Part shown: in pieces, positions 1 to 8,481 of the stretch
Layout: each line of letters opens with the position of its first letter
Numbering within the stretch: the first letter of the stretch is position 1
NCBI GenBank assembly: GCA_030622125.1
Contig: JAUXGM010000053.1
Location: 1 to 13,389, forward strand
Reading direction: 5' to 3'
From: a bacterium
GTDB taxonomy: Bacteria; AUK180
Length of the DNA stretch: 13,389 nt
Position numbers and translations under genes: made by a program
Notes under the pieces: generated by a model
Seen by the model: the letters and a program-made list of their open reading frames with translations, nothing else
Told to the model about the DNA's origin: nothing
Databases searched by the model: none

Positions 1-1545
1 GCAATCTTTCATTCAGTTGTAAATAGCGGACTTAATCTTTTCTGGATACCGGAAAAAGAAGCGGCTACCGCATTTATAAGAGATTATTCCAATGCCAAAA
101 CTATTATTCTCTCACAGGATATGATTGATAACGATTTTACCGCTATACAGCGATTTAAATTTTCCTGTCAGATGAATAATTGTAAAATTATTTTTCTTGC
201 CAATAGTGAATCCGACGGAAGTAAAGCGAAATTTATCGGAGCTGATTATATAGTGTTAAAACCATTTACATCTGATGGAATACTCTTTGCAATAAAAAAT
301 ATTATTTCAATGAATGAATCTTCTCTAAAAGAAGTAAAAGCAATAAGGGCAATTAACAATATTAATCCCTCTCTTTTGCTTTATTTTGACAAGATCGTTG
401 ATCTAAGCAGAACTAATAAAAATCTCCGACTATATATCTATGAATTCGACAAACTGCCAAAAGATAAAGAAAAAGAAATAATATTCCAAATAATGAGAAC
501 TTTAAAAGAATTTGTAGATAGTCAAATTCCATTTAAAAACCGATTTTTAATCTTTCCATTTACAGATACCGATCTTACATTAATGCTTTTTTATCCCGAT
601 ACATTTTCAAAGAATTTATTTCTTTCGCTAACCTCCGATATCGAAAATATTATTGCCGATGCTCTTAAGAGATATAATGCGGAATACAGTTATGGTTTTG
701 CCGATTCTTTATTTGAGGTAAGTGCGGGAAAATTTGAGATAACAATTTATTCACTTTTAAAGAAAGCTTACGAAGTTATATGGGATACAAAAGGTGGAAA
801 AAATTCAATATACAAAGATGAGTTTAATAAAATATTAGAAACAGAAAGTATTTGGACCGAGTATCAACCTATTATTGCTCTTTCCGATTATTCAATATTC
901 GGATATGAAGCATTATCACGCGGTCCCGTAAATACGATCTGGCAAAATCCTGAATATCTATTTGAAATGGGATTTAAATTTGATAGGATTTTAGAACTTG
1001 AAGAAACCTGCACAAGAAAGAATATAACTTATTATGACATTACAAACAATGTGAAAAAATTATTTATAAATATACATCCGTCTACGGCAGAAATTTTATT
1101 GTCAAAGATTGATTTTTTCAGAGAGCTTAATTTGGATATTGAACTTATTATTGAAATAACGGAAAGAAAACTTATTCAAGATTTTAAGAAATTTAAGGAG
1201 TTATTTGGTAGATTAAGAAGTGATGGTATCAAAATAGCTCTTGATGATGTTGGATCCGGCTATTCCTCTTTGCAATATCTCATTGAACTTGATGTGGATT
1301 ATATAAAGATCGATAGAACCTTAATATCCGAAATTCACAAAAATTTTATTAAAAAATCCGTTGTGAGCAGTCTTGTTGATATTGCAAACGACATTGATTG
1401 TAAGATCATTGCCGAAGGTATAGAAAGTTCACGGGAATTAAAGATAGTTCAAAAACTTAATATTGATTATGGACAGGGTTTTTTATTCGCACATCCATCC
1501 GTAAAGCCGACACCTACGATTAACTATTTACCGAATAAGCGGTAA
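1..1545 (+). CDS. Receiver-like/EAL cyclic-di-GMP phosphodiesterase (5' end missing)
   Basis: The reading frame is open from base 1, so the start lies upstream; the first ATG in the window (121) is internal. The first ~100 visible residues end in GADYIVLKPF, which resembles the last strand and conserved Lys of a response-regulator receiver domain. A middle part (bases ~350-840) contains DTDLTLMLFYPD and a later YGFADS, and may be a degenerate GGDEF domain. The C-terminal half is a full EAL domain: YEALSRGP (bases 904-927), the Asn of NIHP, the Glu of EITER, LDDVGSGYSSL, IKIDR, AEGIES and GQGF. These are the metal- and substrate-binding positions of active EAL phosphodiesterases, so hydrolysis of c-di-GMP to pGpG is likely. 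The stop overlaps the next start by one base. The middle-domain assignment is tentative; the EAL call is firm. Confidence 0.93.
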   Translation, partial: AIFHSVVNSGLNLFWIPEKEAATAFIRDYSNAKTIILSQDMIDNDFTAIQRFKFSCQMNNCKIIFLANSESDGSKAKFIGADYIVLKPFTSDGILFAIKNIISMNESSLKEVKAIRAINNINPSLLLYFDKIVDLSRTNKNLRLYIYEFDKLPKDKEKEIIFQIMRTLKEFVDSQIPFKNRFLIFPFTDTDLTLMLFYPDTFSKNLFLSLTSDIENIIADALKRYNAEYSYGFADSLFEVSAGKFEITIYSLLKKAYEVIWDTKGGKNSIYKDEFNKILETESIWTEYQPIIALSDYSIFGYEALSRGPVNTIWQNPEYLFEMGFKFDRILELEETCTRKNITYYDITNNVKKLFINIHPSTAEILLSKIDFFRELNLDIELIIEITERKLIQDFKKFKELFGRLRSDGIKIALDDVGSGYSSLQYLIELDVDYIKIDRTLISEIHKNFIKKSVVSSLVDIANDIDCKIIAEGIESSRELKIVQKLNIDYGQGFLFAHPSVKPTPTINYLPNKR

Positions 1546-2687
1546 TGACCATATCGGGCTTAGGTGTTTTAGTAAGAAATAAAAACTATAAAGCAAAAAA
1601 GATCGGTATTTTAACAAATCAAAGCGGTATTGATAGTGATGGTATTCCGAATATTGATATCCTGATAAAAAATGGATTTAATATCAAAAGAATATTTGTT
1701 CCCGAGCATGGACTTTACGGCAAAAACGGCGGTGGAGAAAGAATATCAAATCACATCGATCAGAAATATCATTTACCGATATTTAGTTTATATAATGAAT
1801 CTCTTATGATAGATGATCCTTTTATTTTTGATGGGATTGATCTATTTTTATATGATATACAGGATGTCGGTGCAAGATCTTACACCTATATTGCAACTTT
1901 AAGAGCTGTTCTTACGGCATTTGACAAATACCGTATCAATCTTCCGATCGTAATACTTGATCGTCCTGCTTTTTTAGGAAATAAGATACAGGGTACATTT
2001 CCGGATACTCTAAATTTCCTTGCTCCCGAATTTATTCCAATAAGATACGGGTGGACAGTTGGAGAATATGCAAATTTTATTAAAGACATCAATAAATTAA
2101 AGATCAATTTAAAGATCGTAAAAATGGAATGCTACAAGAATGGAATGAATTTTTTAGACACTAAATTACCGTATGTTAAACCCTCTTCTGCAATTAAGGA
2201 TTTCGATACGGCATTTTTTTATACGGGAAGTTGCCTGCTTGAAGGCACTGAACTTTCCGAAGGTAGAGGAACCGAGAGACCATTTTTAATATTCGGGGCA
2301 ACGGATCTACCTGAGATCAAATATTCTTTTAGCGGAGTTAAGTGGGAATTTACTGATTTCAGACCGAAATTCAATAAACTTAAAGAAAAGATTTGCAGGG
2401 GAATAAAGATATTGTCGATAGATTATGAAAATGCACATCCTTTTAGGGACATTGTTCTTTTTTTAATGAAACTTTATAAAGCACATCCATTTAAATTTTT
2501 ACTTCCCCATTTTGATAACCTTGCAGGCGGAAGTTTTTTACGGAATATGATCGTAAATGATCGGAAAGAAAAATTTCTAAAAAGATTGGAATCCGATGAA
2601 TATAAATTCAAAAAAATTGCTCGGAAATATTATTTATACAAAAAATTTGATAAAAAGTGTTTTTTTTACTATAATGGTAAAAAGTGA
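1545..2687 (+). CDS. NamZ-like exo-beta-N-acetylmuramidase (DUF1343 family)
   Basis: The 380-residue protein matches the DUF1343 family, whose characterised Bacillus subtilis member NamZ removes terminal MurNAc from peptidoglycan fragments. Landmarks in order are IGILTNQSGI, FVPEHGLYG, LFLYDIQDVGARSYTYI, VILDRPAF, IPIRYGWTVGEYANF, LPYVKPSSAI and CLLEGTELSEGRGTERPF, with the usual C-terminal end (DNLAGGSFLR). The length is normal for the family without an export signal. The ATG at 1545 overlaps the previous stop (TAATG), and an in-frame TAA at 1536-1538 rules out a longer N-terminus, so there is no signal peptide and the protein should be cytoplasmic unless exported unconventionally. That suggests turnover of recovered muropeptides rather than attack on the intact wall. 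It lies just upstream of a division/hydrolase block. The family is firm; the exact substrate is inferred. Confidence 0.9.
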   Translation: MTISGLGVLVRNKNYKAKKIGILTNQSGIDSDGIPNIDILIKNGFNIKRIFVPEHGLYGKNGGGERISNHIDQKYHLPIFSLYNESLMIDDPFIFDGIDLFLYDIQDVGARSYTYIATLRAVLTAFDKYRINLPIVILDRPAFLGNKIQGTFPDTLNFLAPEFIPIRYGWTVGEYANFIKDINKLKINLKIVKMECYKNGMNFLDTKLPYVKPSSAIKDFDTAFFYTGSCLLEGTELSEGRGTERPFLIFGATDLPEIKYSFSGVKWEFTDFRPKFNKLKEKICRGIKILSIDYENAHPFRDIVLFLMKLYKAHPFKFLLPHFDNLAGGSFLRNMIVNDRKEKFLKRLESDEYKFKKIARKYYLYKKFDKKCFFYYNGKK

Positions 2688-2690
2688 TCC

Positions 2691-2695
2691 GGAGG
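2691..2695 (+). promoter_or_regulatory. Shine-Dalgarno site of the cupin gene
   Basis: GGAGG sits 5 bases before the ATG at 2701. It decides that start over the in-frame ATGs upstream (from about 2596), which lie inside the preceding NamZ-like gene and would add a non-cupin extension. Confidence 0.8.
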
Positions 2696-2700
2696 ACAAG

Positions 2701-3048
2701 ATGGTTGTAAAAAAGCACTATACGGAAGTAAATGCAGATAAGGTTAATATGGCTGGAGCAAGCAATACAACGATAAGATGGTTAATAAATGAAAAAACGG
2801 GGGCAAAAAATTATGCCCTTAGATTATTTGAAGTTAGTGAAAATGGACATACCCCCGAACATAGCCACAATTGGGAACATGAAGTATTTGTATTGGATGG
2901 AAATGGAATTCTCGTTACAGAGGATGGCGATTTTACTCTAAAAAAAGGAGATTTCTCATACATTCCACCAATGGTCATGCATCAATTTCAAAATACAGGG
3001 AAGGAAGTATTCAAATTTTTGTGTATAGTACCAATAAAAAATGATTAG
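2701..3048 (+). CDS. Small single-domain cupin protein
   Basis: With the start at 2701 the product is 115 residues, a typical size for a stand-alone cupin barrel. Cupin motif 1 is seen as HTPEHSHNWEHEVFVLDGNG, giving the HxH...E metal ligands. Motif 2 is KKGDFSYIPPMVMHQFQNTG, giving the fourth (His) ligand. A metal-binding beta-barrel is therefore well supported. The substrate cannot be read: small cupins include sugar isomerases, dioxygenases and sensory domains. The gene is 13 bases after the NamZ-like gene and overlaps ftsE by 8 bases, so it is in the same operon; a role with amino sugars is possible but unproven. No signal peptide is seen. Confidence 0.88.
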   Translation: MVVKKHYTEVNADKVNMAGASNTTIRWLINEKTGAKNYALRLFEVSENGHTPEHSHNWEHEVFVLDGNGILVTEDGDFTLKKGDFSYIPPMVMHQFQNTGKEVFKFLCIVPIKND

Positions 3049-3703
3049 TTTTGAAAATGTCTCCGTCGTTTATGAGGAGGACATATTTGCCTTAAAAAAT
3101 ATCAATTGCCATGTAAATAATGGTGATTTTCTGTTTGTTCTGGGTCCCTCCGGGGCAGGAAAAACCACTTTTTTAAGATTAATCTACAAAGAAATACTGC
3201 CAACAGCAGGAAAAGTAATTATAAATAAACACGATTTATTAAAATTGCCAAAGGGAAGGCTTCCCTATTTCAGAAGAAAGCTCGGTATCGTATTCCAGGA
3301 TTTTAAGTTGTTATATGATAGAACAGTTAATGAAAATATAGAATTTGCAATGATATCCGTTGACCAAAAAATATCAAGGATTCCAAAAAGAAGATCTGAG
3401 GTTTTACGATTATTAAAGTTAAACGGAAAGGGGCATCTCTATCCACACCATCTATCGGGTGGTGAACAGCAAAGGGTTGCTATTGCAAGGGCGATAGCGA
3501 ACTCACCACTTATACTTATTGCAGACGAACCAACGGGTAACCTTGATGATGAGATAAGCGTTGATATTATAAATGAATTTAAACAGCTGAATATGATTGG
3601 AATGACGGTTATTATTGCAACCCATGATGATAGATTGACTAATCTTGTTTCAAATCACCACAGGCTGTTTTTAAAAGATGGGGAGCTTATAAATGCAACA
3701 TAA
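3041..3703 (+). CDS. ftsE: Cell division ATP-binding protein FtsE
   Basis: This 220-residue ABC ATPase has Walker A GPSGAGKTT (residues 35-43), the Q-loop in VFQDFKLL (84-91), signature LSGGEQQR (138-145), Walker B LILIADEP (157-164), the D-loop GNLDDE and the H-loop His in ATHD (195). Length and the FQDFKLL segment are typical of FtsE. FtsE energises FtsX at the division septum, where the complex does not transport but conformationally switches a periplasmic hydrolase activator. The start overlaps the cupin stop and has no clear Shine-Dalgarno site, which suggests translational coupling. The next gene encodes FtsX with an 11-base overlap, confirming the assignment by context. Confidence 0.97.
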   Translation: MISFENVSVVYEEDIFALKNINCHVNNGDFLFVLGPSGAGKTTFLRLIYKEILPTAGKVIINKHDLLKLPKGRLPYFRRKLGIVFQDFKLLYDRTVNENIEFAMISVDQKISRIPKRRSEVLRLLKLNGKGHLYPHHLSGGEQQRVAIARAIANSPLILIADEPTGNLDDEISVDIINEFKQLNMIGMTVIIATHDDRLTNLVSNHHRLFLKDGELINAT

Positions 3704-4559
3704 GAAACTTTTTTATTTTATAGATGAGGGATTGAAAAATATTGTAAGAAATTCTTCTATTACCATAATATCAATTGCTCTTATTACAATTTCAATATTT
3801 ATTATTGGAATGATGTTTTCTATGTTCAATACAATGAAAAATGTGATCGGCACATTTAATTCCGCCCCGTCAATGGTTTTCTTTCTCAAAGAAGATATTT
3901 CAATTTCCGAGAAAGAGGATTTTATGGAATCAATAAAATCAGAAATTGGGATCATTGATTTAAAATATATTAGTAAAGACAATGCCTACAATAATGTAAA
4001 AAATGATGAAACGATCAAAGCATTGCTTTCCATATATGGAAAAGAACTTCTACCTGAATCCATTGCCGTACATACAAAGTCCGGTATAAGTCCGGATCTA
4101 CTTGAATCTCTTTACAATAAATATTCGAAACGATCAATTGTAGATACCAGTTTTATTCAAAAAGACCTTTCCGATCTTGTTCTATATCTAAAAAAAGTTG
4201 GCTTTGTGATCTTTCTGATCTTTTCTTTACTTGTTGTTCTGATAATTGGGAATGCCATACGGCTTTCGGTTTTTGCAAAAAGAAATGAGATATATCTTAA
4301 AAGACTGCTCGGTTCAACAGAAACATTCATACGATTTCCGTTTATGATAGAGGGGATTTTAAAAGGGCTGATCAGCGGTATAATAACAAACTTCATATTT
4401 GCTATCATCTATCTTTTAAGAGATTATCTTTTCCCAAATAATCTTTTTGGTAAATTTTCTTTGATAACACCTTTACAGGGACTCAGTTTAATAATAATCG
4501 GTGGAATATTCGGATGGTTAGGTTCAATAATATCAACAAAATTATATATAAGACAGTAG
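3693..4559 (+). CDS. ftsX: Cell division permease-like protein FtsX
   Basis: The 288-residue protein has the FtsX plan: a short cytoplasmic N-terminus, a first membrane segment at about 22-44, a large extracytoplasmic loop (about 46-166), then three more segments at about 168-189, 221-243 and 260-282. The cytoplasmic loop carries KRNEIYLKRLLGST (196-209), a conserved element of FtsX proteins. FtsX binds FtsE in the cytoplasm and, in diderms, EnvC through the periplasmic loop. A GGGGAG ribosome site (3680-3685) precedes the ATG. The gene overlaps ftsE by 11 bases and the EnvC-like gene by 46, as expected for a co-translated complex. Confidence 0.96.
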   Translation: MQHKKLFYFIDEGLKNIVRNSSITIISIALITISIFIIGMMFSMFNTMKNVIGTFNSAPSMVFFLKEDISISEKEDFMESIKSEIGIIDLKYISKDNAYNNVKNDETIKALLSIYGKELLPESIAVHTKSGISPDLLESLYNKYSKRSIVDTSFIQKDLSDLVLYLKKVGFVIFLIFSLLVVLIIGNAIRLSVFAKRNEIYLKRLLGSTETFIRFPFMIEGILKGLISGIITNFIFAIIYLLRDYLFPNNLFGKFSLITPLQGLSLIIIGGIFGWLGSIISTKLYIRQ

Positions 4560-5695
4560 GAATACTACTTCTTTTTCTTATCTTACAGGGTTCTACCGTA
4601 GATCAACATAAAAAAGAACTAAAAAAAATCGAAACAGAAATAGCAAGAAATAAAAAAATGATCAAAAAAGCCGCAAAAAAAGAGAATATTACCCTTGCCG
4701 ATATAGAACAGATTGAAAATGAACTTTTTGTTTCACAAAAGGAAAAATCAAAATATGAAAGAGAACTTCGAAATTTGGGAAGAAGTATCGGTATAATGGG
4801 AAAGAAAATTACAACAGTAGAAAACGAATTTCATGAGACAAAAGAGAGAAGCAAAAGATCAATTGTTAAATGGTATATGATAAAAAGTATATCAAACACT
4901 TATCTTCCTTTTACTTATAGAAATGAAAATAATATGTTTAAATACGAGGTACTAAACCGTTTGAATAAGAAAAATGAATCGGTTGTAAAAGAGCTTATTG
5001 AACAAAAAAAAGCATTAATAAATAGAAACAAGGAATATGAAATAAGAAGCAATCAAATACAAAAATTAAATAAACTTGTTAAGTTCAAAACAAAAAAAAT
5101 AGAAAGCGAAAGACAATTAAAAAAAATATATTTAAATAAGCTGAAAAGTAAAAAGGCAAAATATAGAGGTTACCTTGTTCAACTTGAGAAAAAAAAGAAA
5201 GGGATAAATCAGGAGATACAAAGACTTATAAAAAAAGAGATGGAAAGGAAAAACAAGAATAAGAGAACTAATTACAGCAAAAAAATGTCATCAGGACTCA
5301 TAAATAAATATGCAAATTCAATCTCCATCAATATAAAAGGAAATATCATTTCACATTTTGGTAAAATGAAAAATAAAGAATACGATATCTCTATCAATAA
5401 TGATGGAATAGAATTTGAAGCTCTAAACAATATTGTTACAACGCCTAAAACCGGTGTAATAATATTTGCCGATTGGTTAAAAGGAAAGGGTAATATTGTT
5501 ATCCTCTCTGTGGATGAACATTTCGCTATGGTTTTTGCCAACCTAAGTGAAATTTTTGTAAAAAAGGGACAGAGAGTTGAAAAAAATGATAAAATTGGTA
5601 AAATAATAACTCAGGAGAACGGAAAAGAGATCCTTTATTTCAGTACATGGATCAATGGCAACCCCGTGGACCCTGAAATAATTTTAATGAGGTGA
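4514..5695 (+). CDS. EnvC-like murein hydrolase activator with degenerate LytM domain
   Basis: The 393-residue protein starts with a hydrophobic export segment (residues ~11-26), followed by very Lys/Glu-rich coiled-coil segments at about 28-115 and 155-250, then a LytM/M23-type domain at about 275-390 (GNIISHFGK, IIFADWLKGKGNIVIL, GQRVEKNDKIG, NGNPVDPEI). The metal motifs of active M23 peptidases are gone: the first His-x-x-x-Asp region reads NNDGIEF, the usual YGHL is FANL (341-344), and HxH is YFS (375-377). E. coli EnvC is similarly degenerate and works by activating amidases when FtsEX opens it. The position right after ftsX, with a 46-base overlap, supports that role. No better start than ATG 4514 is visible. 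The partner amidase is not in this window. Confidence 0.92.
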   Translation: MVRFNNINKIIYKTVGILLLFLILQGSTVDQHKKELKKIETEIARNKKMIKKAAKKENITLADIEQIENELFVSQKEKSKYERELRNLGRSIGIMGKKITTVENEFHETKERSKRSIVKWYMIKSISNTYLPFTYRNENNMFKYEVLNRLNKKNESVVKELIEQKKALINRNKEYEIRSNQIQKLNKLVKFKTKKIESERQLKKIYLNKLKSKKAKYRGYLVQLEKKKKGINQEIQRLIKKEMERKNKNKRTNYSKKMSSGLINKYANSISINIKGNIISHFGKMKNKEYDISINNDGIEFEALNNIVTTPKTGVIIFADWLKGKGNIVILSVDEHFAMVFANLSEIFVKKGQRVEKNDKIGKIITQENGKEILYFSTWINGNPVDPEIILMR

Positions 5696-5698
5696 TAT

Positions 5699-7141
5699 AT
5701 GAAGAAAAAATTTTTGGTTTTTTCCTTGTGCATGTTGGTTTTTTCTATAGTAAGCTTTTCCACGGAATCTAAAAAAGATTATGAAGATGGTATGAAATTA
5801 TTCTGCCAATCAATAAAAGAGATCAAAGACAATTACTACAAAGATGTTGATTTTAAAGAACTGATCTACTTTGCGATCGATGGTATGCTTGAAAATTTGG
5901 ATCCACACTCCACATTTATGAAAAAAAAGGATTTTGAGGGGCTTGAAAGAAGTTCAACCGGCAGCTATGGTGGCGTTGGAATGGTTGTTACGATCAAGAA
6001 CAATGTTCTTACCTGTATTTCCCCGATAGAGGATTCACCCTCTGCAAGATTGGGCTTAAAATCCGGCGATCAGATAATAAAGATCAATGGGATAGATACC
6101 GCAAAGATGAGATTGGATGAATCGGTTGATATGTTGAGAGGAAAACCGGGTACCTCTGTTAAGATTACAATTTACAGGGGATCTGATCAAAGTATCAAGG
6201 AATACACAATTGTCCGAGAAAATATTAAACTGAAAAGTGTAAAATCCCAGAAATACGGTGATATCGGTTATATCCGTTTGACGGATTACAAAAAAACATC
6301 CGTAGCTGAAATAAAAAAGGCTATCAAAAAACTTCAAGATAAGAAAGTTAAGGGTTATATTCTTGATCTAAGGAACAATCCCGGCGGATTACTTTCCTCC
6401 GCTATTGAAGTTTCGAACCTCTTCTTGCCGAAAGGCACAAAGATTGTTACCGTAAAGGGAAGACATCAAACGAATAACATATCCTATTATGGGAAACAAA
6501 ATCCAGTATTGGAAATTGCCCCGTTGGTTGTTTTGATCAATGAAGGTTCGGCTTCTGCATCAGAGATCACTTCCGGTGCATTGAGGGACAATAAAAGAGC
6601 TATACTTGTTGGTGAGAGAAGTTTTGGAAAGGGCTCTGTACAAAGATTGTATCCGCTTCCGGATGGCTCGGGAATCAAGTTGACAATCGCAAAATACTAC
6701 ACCCCTTCCGATGAATGTATCCACGGTGTCGGTATTCAACCTGACATTGTCGTTAATCAAAAATATTATACGGATAATGAACTGCGCCTAATGAATAAAG
6801 TAAACAATGGTAAATATATTGAGGATTATCTTAATGATGTTGATAATAAAATAAAATCCATAAAGAAAACAACAGATACATTTGAAGCAACAAAGGAAGG
6901 ATATGAAAAACTTGATCTTGATACCTATGCAATGAACCCTTTGAATATAAGGGCGTTAAAAAATAAATTAAAGGGCAATGAAATTAGGGTTTCCGATAAT
7001 ATTTTACAATTGCTTATCCTGAAGGGATTGGATAATAAAAAATTTGGAGAGGAAAATAGTTTTATAATAGATCCTGTAATGGATGAACAACTGAAAAATG
7101 GAATCAATACAATAAAAACAATAATATGGCAAAAAAAATAA
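5699..7141 (+). CDS. ctpA: Carboxyl-terminal processing protease (S41 family, CtpA)
   Basis: The 480-residue protein has a signal peptide (hydrophobic residues ~5-20), a PDZ domain at about 90-175 (YGGVGMVV, SGDQIIKINGID) and an S41 peptidase domain at about 185-355. The catalytic dyad is visible: Ser286 within GSASASE (283-289) and Lys311 within GERSFGKGSVQ, with the 25-residue spacing typical of the family. CtpA/Prc proteases act in the periplasm, in several bacteria by degrading peptidoglycan hydrolases and their regulators. A ribosome site AGGTGA (5690-5695) overlaps the previous stop. Placement between the EnvC-like and YibQ-like genes is the arrangement known from many proteobacteria. 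The last ~125 residues lie beyond the usual catalytic core and I do not recognise them. Confidence 0.96.
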   Translation: MKKKFLVFSLCMLVFSIVSFSTESKKDYEDGMKLFCQSIKEIKDNYYKDVDFKELIYFAIDGMLENLDPHSTFMKKKDFEGLERSSTGSYGGVGMVVTIKNNVLTCISPIEDSPSARLGLKSGDQIIKINGIDTAKMRLDESVDMLRGKPGTSVKITIYRGSDQSIKEYTIVRENIKLKSVKSQKYGDIGYIRLTDYKKTSVAEIKKAIKKLQDKKVKGYILDLRNNPGGLLSSAIEVSNLFLPKGTKIVTVKGRHQTNNISYYGKQNPVLEIAPLVVLINEGSASASEITSGALRDNKRAILVGERSFGKGSVQRLYPLPDGSGIKLTIAKYYTPSDECIHGVGIQPDIVVNQKYYTDNELRLMNKVNNGKYIEDYLNDVDNKIKSIKKTTDTFEATKEGYEKLDLDTYAMNPLNIRALKNKLKGNEIRVSDNILQLLILKGLDNKKFGEENSFIIDPVMDEQLKNGINTIKTIIWQKK

Positions 7142-8481
7142 TAAAAAAGAGAAAAACAACAAAGAAAAAAAGGTCAAAGAAGAAAAAGGAACCGAATTTA
7201 TTGGCTTCGCTTTTTATCGGTATCGTTATTATATTACTTGTCATAATAGTTCCTGAAAAAATAGGTAAATCGATCAAGAGAACAAAAACGTTACCAAAAA
7301 AGGAAAAACAAGCCAAAACAGAAAAAACTATCATAAAAAAAGGAAAGACAATTCAAAGACTAACATCAAAACAGCCTCCTAAAAATGAATTTGACTATTA
7401 CAAAAGCTCCCTTTTTATAAACGGTAATCTCCATAGATATTTTAGGGACAACTCCATTTCCAAATCAATGGTAAGTGAGATATATGAAGAGAAAAAGGAG
7501 GACGGAAAGACATTTTTATACACAACATTCAGTATTAAATTAAATAAAAAATTGGATCTGAAAAAGGCTGCCGCCGACATTGAAAAAATTGTCCAAGATA
7601 ATGGTGGAAAAATTGAAAGCACATATAATTACTATATTAACAAACGGGATATTATAACTTTCTATGTTTCCTCTTATGATAAGATCACTCACTTTTTTTC
7701 AATCTCGAAAAGCAGATTAAATGCCCTTATTGAGGGAAATTCTCCTCTTATTTCAATAATTATAGATGATTGCGGCTATCTTCACCCAAAACATTTTCAT
7801 TATCTCGAAGGGCGGGAAAATATTGATCTTTCAATCCTTCCATATACCCCTTATGTCGAGGAAACAATAAAATTCGCCAACAAAAATAACAATGAAGTGA
7901 TGCTTCATCTCCCGCTTGAACCTGAAAATAGTTCGCAGGCAACCGATAAAGGAATGATAAAGACCTTTTTTAAATATAGTGAAATTATTTCCACATTCAA
8001 TAATGATCTTGGATTTGTTCCCGTTGCCGTTGGTTTCAATAATCATAAGGGTTCTAAGGCAACATCCGATAAAAGAATTATGGATATTTTAATGAGATAC
8101 ATTAAAAATAAAGATCTTTTTTTTGTTGATAGCAGAACCACAGCAAAAAGTATCGGTTATGAAACTGCAAGAGCTTACGGTATTCCAACAATAAAAAGAG
8201 ATGTTTTTCTTGATAACAAAGATGAGGAAGCATACATTATCAACCAATTTCACAATCTTTTCAAAATAGCTTATCTTAAAGGATACGCAATTGGTATATG
8301 TCATTTTAGAAAGGGTACTATCAAGGCTTTTGATAAGGTTTTTGACGAAATAAATGCTTTGAACATAAGAGTTGTTCCCGTAAGTTATATTATTGAAAAT
8401 GAAAAAATGCTTTCTGCAAACGGCACTGCTCAACTACCCGATAAGTTAAAAGAACTGATGCATAATATTGAGGAGGATTAA
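7126..8481 (+). CDS. Divergent polysaccharide deacetylase family protein (YibQ/DUF610-like)
   Basis: The 451-residue protein has a strongly basic N-terminus (about 22 residues, mostly Lys/Arg), one membrane anchor at about 25-43, a Lys-rich linker and an unassigned region to about residue 200. A divergent polysaccharide deacetylase domain then spans about 206-435. Family motifs are SIIIDDCGY (Asp214, Asp215), EVMLHLPLEP (His261), GFNNHKGS (His307), LFFVDSRTT, RDVFLDN and VPVSYI. Where family members usually have GHPR, this one has CHFR (His393 kept). Its enzymatic activity is not established for the family. E. coli yibQ also follows envC, so the context fits a cell-envelope role. The start overlaps ctpA by 16 bases and lacks a Shine-Dalgarno site, suggesting coupling. 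Confidence 0.93.
   Translation: MAKKIIKKRKTTKKKRSKKKKEPNLLASLFIGIVIILLVIIVPEKIGKSIKRTKTLPKKEKQAKTEKTIIKKGKTIQRLTSKQPPKNEFDYYKSSLFINGNLHRYFRDNSISKSMVSEIYEEKKEDGKTFLYTTFSIKLNKKLDLKKAAADIEKIVQDNGGKIESTYNYYINKRDIITFYVSSYDKITHFFSISKSRLNALIEGNSPLISIIIDDCGYLHPKHFHYLEGRENIDLSILPYTPYVEETIKFANKNNNEVMLHLPLEPENSSQATDKGMIKTFFKYSEIISTFNNDLGFVPVAVGFNNHKGSKATSDKRIMDILMRYIKNKDLFFVDSRTTAKSIGYETARAYGIPTIKRDVFLDNKDEEAYIINQFHNLFKIAYLKGYAIGICHFRKGTIKAFDKVFDEINALNIRVVPVSYIIENEKMLSANGTAQLPDKLKELMHNIEED

Noticed and set aside
2596-2700. N-terminal extension of the cupin gene from in-frame ATGs upstream of 2701
   Set aside because: It lies within the NamZ-like coding region, is not cupin-like, and the GGAGG at 2691-2695 is placed for ATG 2701.
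8089-8433. 114-residue open frame on the minus strand
   Set aside because: It lies wholly inside the YibQ-like gene, has no recognisable domain, and is a shadow of the real frame.
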